Of a stretch of 64,000 nt of DNA, positions 59,702 to 64,000 are shown piece by piece. Each line of letters begins with the position of its first letter. Positions within the stretch are counted from its first letter, which is position 1. The position numbers and the translations under genes are program-made. The stretch comes from Candidatus Gemmiger excrementigallinarum (GTDB lineage Bacteria; Bacillota; Clostridia; Oscillospirales; Ruminococcaceae), in NCBI GenBank assembly GCA_019116445.1, contig DXBP01000049.1, positions 1 through 64,000 of the forward strand. The letters run 5' to 3'. The notes beneath the pieces were generated by a model. It had not been told where the DNA came from, searched no databases, and worked only from the letters and a program-made list of their open reading frames with translations.

Positions 59702-61182
59702 TATTTCTCTTTCACATAGGCGGGGCGGGGACCATAGCGGTCGGCCAGGGAGGCGTAGCAGCCGGGCCGGTCGTGCTGGCCGGTGCCGGCCACTCCTTCG
59801 CACCGGGCGTCAAAAGCCGGGTCGGCGTACCGGCGGAACCAGGCATCCATCTCCCGGCTCAGGGCCAGTACCAGCGGTTCATAGGCTGCCTGGCCGTAGA
59901 GATTGTGCTCCTCGCCGGGGTCCTGTACCAGATCGTACAGCTCGTTGGGGCCGTAGGGGGTGCGCAGCACCAGCTTGCAGTCCCGGCGGCGGATCATCCG
60001 CACCGGGCCGTACTCGTCGTACACCACCACCGGTGCAGGGTTCTGCCGGTCCGGGTCGGTGAGCCAGGGGGCAAAACTGTGCCCCGGCAGCGGCTGGATG
60101 CTCCGGCAGGGCACCCCGCACAATTCGCACAGGGTGGGGAACAGGTCGTAGTGGCTGAACATCTCCTCACAGACGGTGCCTTCCGCCACCCGGCCCGGCG
60201 CCATCATCAGGAAGGGCACCTTCACCGAGGAATCGTACATGTTCTGGGGGAAGGTGCCGTTGCCTTTGCCCCAGATGCCGTGCTGGCCCAGGTTCATGCC
60301 GTTGTCCGAGGTAAAGACCACGATGGTGTTGTCCAGCACGCCGCTCTCCTCCAGCTGGTCCAGGATGCGGCCCACCCAGTGGTCCATGGCGCTGATGGCT
60401 GCATAGTAGCCCCGCAGCAGCTCTTTGCGCCGGGCGCCGGTGCCGTACTGGCAGGTGTGCACCTGGTTGGGGTGCAGGGGCAGGTCGGGGGTAGCGGTGA
60501 AAGCACAGTCCTTGTAGAGGTCAAGATACTCCCGCGGGTGCTGGTCGGCATCCCAGGGATCGTGGGGAGCCGTGAAGTGCACGCTCAGGTAGAAAGGCGC
60601 GTCCTGGGCGGCATAGCGCTGCAGCCATTCCACCGCCCGGCTTCCCAGCAGGTCGGTCACATAGCCGTCCGCTTCGTATACTTCCCCCTTTTCCACCATC
60701 TCGGGGTGGAAATAATCGCAGCCGCCCCGGGCAATGGTGTACCAGTCGGTAAAGCCGTGCTGGGGGTGCAGGCTGTCGCCCAGGTGCCATTTGCCGCACA
60801 GCCCGCAGTGGTAGCCCGCCTGGGCCAGCAGGTCGGTGTAGGCGGTGAGGGATTCCAGGTACCGGATGGGCCGGCTCTCGTGGGCAAAGGCCGGCCGCCC
60901 CTGGGCAAAGGGATGGTCAGCCGCCAGGTTGCCGCCGTCCAGCCAGTCCAGCACGCCGTGGCGGCTGGGCATGGTGCCGGTCAGGATGGAAGCCCGCGCC
61001 GGGGAGCACACCGGGGAAGCGCAGAAGAAATTGTCGAACCGCATCCCCCGGCGGGCCATCCGGTCCAGATTGGGGGTTTGGATGTCGGTGTTGCCGGCAC
61101 AGTGCAGCGCCCAGGCGCCCATGTCGTCCGCCAGCAGAAAAACCAGGTTGGGGCGTGGGGCCGCCCCGTTTTGCATAGCCAT
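59701..61182 (-). CDS. Sulfatase (type I), second copy
   Basis: 493 residues, no signal peptide. NLVFLLADDMG supplies metal ligands D19 and D20, the signature CSPARASILTG places the formylglycine cysteine at C59, and GKWHLGD and FTSDNGMNLGQHG give the remaining active-site residues. It differs clearly from the sulfatase at 48036, so another sulfate position or sugar is probable. The start at 61182 is 10 bases from AAAGGAG; a second ATG two codons on is too far from that site. It stands alone between the AraC gene and a divergent MFS carrier. The C-terminal LADRYGPRPAYVKEK is unremarkable. Confidence 0.9.
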   Translation of the reverse strand: MAMQNGAAPRPNLVFLLADDMGAWALHCAGNTDIQTPNLDRMARRGMRFDNFFCASPVCSPARASILTGTMPSRHGVLDWLDGGNLAADHPFAQGRPAFAHESRPIRYLESLTAYTDLLAQAGYHCGLCGKWHLGDSLHPQHGFTDWYTIARGGCDYFHPEMVEKGEVYEADGYVTDLLGSRAVEWLQRYAAQDAPFYLSVHFTAPHDPWDADQHPREYLDLYKDCAFTATPDLPLHPNQVHTCQYGTGARRKELLRGYYAAISAMDHWVGRILDQLEESGVLDNTIVVFTSDNGMNLGQHGIWGKGNGTFPQNMYDSSVKVPFLMMAPGRVAEGTVCEEMFSHYDLFPTLCELCGVPCRSIQPLPGHSFAPWLTDPDRQNPAPVVVYDEYGPVRMIRRRDCKLVLRTPYGPNELYDLVQDPGEEHNLYGQAAYEPLVLALSREMDAWFRRYADPAFDARCEGVAGTGQHDRPGCYASLADRYGPRPAYVKEK

Positions 61183-61235
61183 CAAAACGTCGCTCCTTTC
61201 GGTTTTGGGCACATGGTAAAGCAGGCGGCGGGCAC

Positions 61236-61264
61236 TTGTCAAGGGGGTCGCGCGCGCGTATAAA
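61236..61264 (+). promoter_or_regulatory. Upstream promoter candidate for the MFS carrier gene
   Basis: TTGTCA (61236-61241), 17-base spacer containing a GCGCGCGCG run, TATAAA (61259-61264). Each hexamer matches 5 of 6 consensus bases; the leader to the carrier would be about 180 bases. Confidence 0.6.
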
Positions 61265-61312
61265 GGCGGCGCAGCAACGAAAAAAATATTCTGCAAAACC
61301 CCGAAAAAGGGC

Positions 61313-61341
61313 TTGCAAATCGTCGCCGATTTGCTTACCAT
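61313..61341 (+). promoter_or_regulatory. Promoter candidate with embedded inverted-repeat operator
   Basis: TTGCAA (61313-61318), 17-base spacer, TACCAT (61336-61341). A perfect inverted repeat GCAAATCG-TCGC-CGATTTGC (61315-61334) fills the spacer and overlaps the -35, the position of a repressor operator. Confidence 0.5.
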
Positions 61342-61447
61342 AGGAACCGCTACGCCCCGTTGTGCACGGCTGATGACGGCGGGGCACTGTGCCACAAAAA
61401 TCCATTATGGGCTCTCGGCAGAGGGCCGAAGGCTAGGGTGTCGTGTT

Positions 61448-62668
61448 ATGAGCAAGAGACTGCGTCTGTTCCTCAGTGAGTACATTCTGTCCATGGGGGC
61501 GTACTGGGTATGTACGGGCTTCATCATCGCCAAACTGACCGACTACTTCCAGCTGCCGCTGGGGGTGTCCAACCTGTTGACGAGCCTTTCTTCCACCTTC
61601 CTGATCCTGCAGCCTGTGGGCGGTATGCTCTACGCCCGTATGCGCCGCAAACGCCGGTATCTGCTGTCGCTGAATGTGATTTGGCGGCTCAGCATCGTGC
61701 TGGTGTTCTTTGCGGTACTGCTGCCCCGGACCAGCGGCGCGGTGCTGTTCTGCCTGTTGCTGCTGGCCATGCAGGCCGCCCAGCAGATCTGTTCCCCCGC
61801 CTACGAGGCCTGGCACGTGCAGGCGGCGGAATCCGAGCACTGCGCCACCTTCTACACCACCCGGGAAGTGCTCTTCATGCTGCTGTACACCATCGTCATG
61901 GCCGCCGTGCAGATTTTGATCTCGGTGTCGGAACACGCCGGCACGCTGCGCAACGGCTTTATTGCGGCCGGCATCATCGAAGGGGTGCTGCTGGTGACCA
62001 GCCTGGTGCTGCTGCCCCGGCTGACCCCGCCCGATGAAAACGCCGGCAGCCAGCCCGCCAGCCTGCGGGCCATGCTGGGGGTACTGGGCGACCGCAACCA
62101 CACCCAGGTCATCTGCGGCAACGCCCTCTGGAGCTTTGCCAACGTCTTTGTGGGCGGCTTGTTCAGCATCTACGCCGTGCGTGTGCTCAAGGTGGACTTC
62201 ATCCAGCTGATGATCTGGGGTACCGTGGGCAATCTGCTGCGCATGGTTTTTGCGCCGGTGTTTGCCCGTATCGCCGCCCGCATCGGCTGGAAAAACTGCC
62301 TGGCCGACATCTTCTTTGTCTACGCCGCACTGGCGGTGCTGCTCTACTTCTCCACGCCGGAAAACGCCTTCTGGATCGTACCGGTTTACCTGTCCTTCAG
62401 TTCGCTGCCGGTATCCGGCATCTCCATCGGCACGCTGGAACTGCGCATCGCCACCAGCCCTGCCGAACTGCGCAGCGTCTATTTTTCGGCCTATTCCCTC
62501 ATCAGTGGTCTGGCCTCCCTCATCGGCACCAGCCTGTGTTCCGCACTGCTGGGTATGCTGGAAACCGGTGCCCTGCCGCTGAAGATCCAGGACCTTTTCC
62601 TCATTGGCCTGGTGCTTATCGCACTGCCCTACCTGACCTTCCGCCGCCTGCCGGTGGACCTGCACTGA
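61448..62668 (+). CDS. Major facilitator superfamily carrier
   Basis: 406 residues with about 12 membrane helices; the loop between helices 2 and 3 is YARMRRKRRYLL, a typical MFS basic motif, and the centre has a hydrophilic loop (RLTPPDENAGSQPASLRAML). The start ATG 61448 has only a weak ribosome site (AGGGTG); the longer in-frame start would begin before the downstream promoter. It directly precedes a GH2 glycosidase gene by 24 bases, which suggests sugar or glycoside import, but the family alone does not tell substrate or direction. Confidence 0.85.
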   Translation: MSKRLRLFLSEYILSMGAYWVCTGFIIAKLTDYFQLPLGVSNLLTSLSSTFLILQPVGGMLYARMRRKRRYLLSLNVIWRLSIVLVFFAVLLPRTSGAVLFCLLLLAMQAAQQICSPAYEAWHVQAAESEHCATFYTTREVLFMLLYTIVMAAVQILISVSEHAGTLRNGFIAAGIIEGVLLVTSLVLLPRLTPPDENAGSQPASLRAMLGVLGDRNHTQVICGNALWSFANVFVGGLFSIYAVRVLKVDFIQLMIWGTVGNLLRMVFAPVFARIAARIGWKNCLADIFFVYAALAVLLYFSTPENAFWIVPVYLSFSSLPVSGISIGTLELRIATSPAELRSVYFSAYSLISGLASLIGTSLCSALLGMLETGALPLKIQDLFLIGLVLIALPYLTFRRLPVDLH

Positions 62669-62692
62669 CCGCTTCGCAAAGGAGGCTTGCCT

Positions 62693-64000
62693 ATGCAACG
62701 CATTGTGACCCCGCTGCTGGAACACTGGTATTTCCGCCCCGGCTTTGTGCCCCGGGATGCTGCGGACCCCGCCACCGAAGGCTTTGTGCCGGTTTGCCTG
62801 CCCCACACCGTGCGGGAAATGCCCTGCAGCTATTTCTCGGTACAGGATTTCCAGGGGCTCAGCTGTTACAAACGGCGGCTGAACCTGAAAGAAGAATGGA
62901 AAAACCACCGCATTTTCGTGGATTTTGACGGCGTTATGACCGCGGCCCGGGTCTTTTGCAACGGGCGGGAAGCGGGTACCCACAAGGGGGGATTCACGCC
63001 GTTCTCGGTGGAGATCACCGACTTTTTGCGATGGGACGGCGGGGATTTCCTGGCCGTGGAGGTGGACAGCACCGAGCGCCCCGACACCCCGCCCTTCGGC
63101 TATGTGGTGGACTATGTCTGCTTTGGCGGCATCTACCGGGAGGTAACGCTGCGGGCCGTCCCGCCGGCCCATATCCGGAATGTGAAGACCGAGGCCCGGG
63201 ATGTGATGGCCCCCCGCAAAGCCCTGGCCCTGCGGGCGGACCTGCAGGGCGTACCGGCGGGGGCGGTGCTGGCGGCGTCGCTGTGGGACGGCGATACCCG
63301 GCTGGCTGCCTGTGAAACGGCGCTGGCCCCCGGCGCGCAGACCGCCGAACTGCTGCTGCAGGACCTGGACGTGCGCCGCTGGGAACTGGATGACCCGGCG
63401 CTGTACACGCTGCGGGTGACGCTGCACAGCGGTGCCGACACCGACGAAGTGCGCCTGCGCACGGGATTCCGCATCGCCCGGTTTACGCCCCGGGGATTTT
63501 TCCTGAACGAAAAATCCATAAAGCTGCGGGGGCTCAACCGCCACCAGCAGTACCCCTACCAGGGCTACGCCATGCCCTGGCGTGCTCAGTACCAGGATGC
63601 CGACCTGCTGAAACGGGAACTGCACCTGAATATCGTGCGCACCAGCCACTATCCCCAAAGCCCGCACTTCCTGGACCGCTGTGACGAAATCGGTCTTTTG
63701 GTGTTCGAGGAACTGCCCGGCTGGCAGCACATCGGGGACGCCGCCTGGCAGGAGCAGAGCTGCCGCGATCTGGAAGCCATGATCCGGCGGGACTGGAACC
63801 ACCCCTCCATTGTGCTGTGGGGGGTGCGCATCAACGAATCCCTGGACGACCATGATTTTTATGCCCGCACCAACGCGCTGGCCCGGGCGCTGGACCCCAC
63901 CCGCCAGACCGGCGGGGTGCGGTACCTGGAACACAGCGAACTGCTGGAGGATGTGTACACCATCAACGACTTCAGCCACGATGGCACCAATGCGGGTCTG
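62693..64000 (+). CDS. GH2 beta-galactosidase/beta-glucuronidase-family enzyme (3' end outside window)
   Basis: 436 codons are visible and the frame is still open at the window edge. The gene starts at ATG 62693, 7 bases after AAAGGAGG. The N-terminal sugar-binding jelly roll (CYKRRLNLKEEWKNHRIFVD, FGGIYREVTL) is followed by the immunoglobulin-like domain and the start of the catalytic barrel: KLRGLNRHQQYP, IVRTSHYPQSPHFLDRCDEI and the acid/base E382 in RINES. The nucleophile region lies beyond the window. HQQ in place of HEx after the RG.N.H motif and the exact class (galactosidase, glucuronidase or other) need the full sequence. It fits removal of a beta-linked end sugar from host glycans imported by the MFS carrier or made outside. 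Confidence 0.9.
   Translation, partial: MQRIVTPLLEHWYFRPGFVPRDAADPATEGFVPVCLPHTVREMPCSYFSVQDFQGLSCYKRRLNLKEEWKNHRIFVDFDGVMTAARVFCNGREAGTHKGGFTPFSVEITDFLRWDGGDFLAVEVDSTERPDTPPFGYVVDYVCFGGIYREVTLRAVPPAHIRNVKTEARDVMAPRKALALRADLQGVPAGAVLAASLWDGDTRLAACETALAPGAQTAELLLQDLDVRRWELDDPALYTLRVTLHSGADTDEVRLRTGFRIARFTPRGFFLNEKSIKLRGLNRHQQYPYQGYAMPWRAQYQDADLLKRELHLNIVRTSHYPQSPHFLDRCDEIGLLVFEELPGWQHIGDAAWQEQSCRDLEAMIRRDWNHPSIVLWGVRINESLDDHDFYARTNALARALDPTRQTGGVRYLEHSELLEDVYTINDFSHDGTNAGL

Noticed and set aside
1-64000. Mobile elements, CRISPR arrays, tRNA or rRNA genes
   Set aside because: No transposase or integrase motifs, no regularly spaced direct repeats, and no tRNA cloverleaf or rRNA sequence was seen on either strand.

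Overview
ORGANISM. The window is GC-rich, packed with genes preceded by AGGAGG-type ribosome sites, and carries Firmicutes-style LytTR/GHKL two-component pairs, LAAC-type lipoproteins, a lacto-N-biose/galacto-N-biose phosphorylase and a selenium/molybdenum accessory island. This fits an anaerobic high-GC gut Clostridia, most like the Faecalibacterium-Subdoligranulum-Gemmiger group. That assignment is inference from gene content; the window has no rRNA or marker gene. I saw no tRNA, rRNA, CRISPR array, insertion sequence or prophage. LAYOUT. (1) 1-5663: the end of a PfkB sugar kinase, a LytTR regulator with an unusually small cytosolic GHKL kinase, then two overlapping ABC exporter half-transporters. 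(2) 5908-15043: oligoendopeptidase F and an oligopeptide ABC importer (binding protein, two permeases, two ATPases, a 69-residue membrane protein). The second permease carries a complete seven-repeat RCC1-type propeller in its first extracytoplasmic loop, the most unusual protein of the window. (3) 15134-16822: a GH13 alpha-glucosidase on the minus strand. (4) 17313-26334: 5-methylthioribose kinase, a mutarotase, two paralogous DcuC/YfcC-type carriers around a DeoR regulator, a class II aldolase, an iron alcohol dehydrogenase and an MtnA-like isomerase. Together these form a plausible complete DHAP-shunt route for 5-methylthioribose and/or 5-deoxyribose. (5) 26481-39468: a small XRE regulator, then a molybdenum/selenium accessory island: xdhC, modCBA, a MOSC-MogA fusion, moaA, moaC, a MoeA-like protein, yqeB, yqeC, a DUF3343 protein, a TusA/YedF protein, yedE, a cysteine desulfurase and selD. 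It matches the accessory set of selenium-dependent molybdenum hydroxylases, but the hydroxylase itself is not in the window. (6) 39599-47969: a second LytTR/GHKL pair, a membrane-anchored GH3 protein with reversed domain order, a conventional GH3 beta-glucosidase and a GtrA-like membrane protein. (7) 48036-64000: a host-glycan locus. A seven-gene minus-strand operon encodes a sugar ABC importer, GH20, a cytosolic beta-helix protein, GH112 phosphorylase and a sulfatase. Around it lie an AraC regulator, a second sulfatase, an MFS carrier and the start of a GH2 enzyme. HOW IT WORKS TOGETHER. Peptides are imported by the Opp-like system and trimmed by PepF. Sulfated galacto/lacto-N-biose-type mucin or milk glycans are taken up as small sugars and split in the cytosol by GH20 and GH112. 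By-product sugars from SAM chemistry are recycled to DHAP. Selenium and molybdopterin genes prepare cofactor for a hydroxylase encoded elsewhere.
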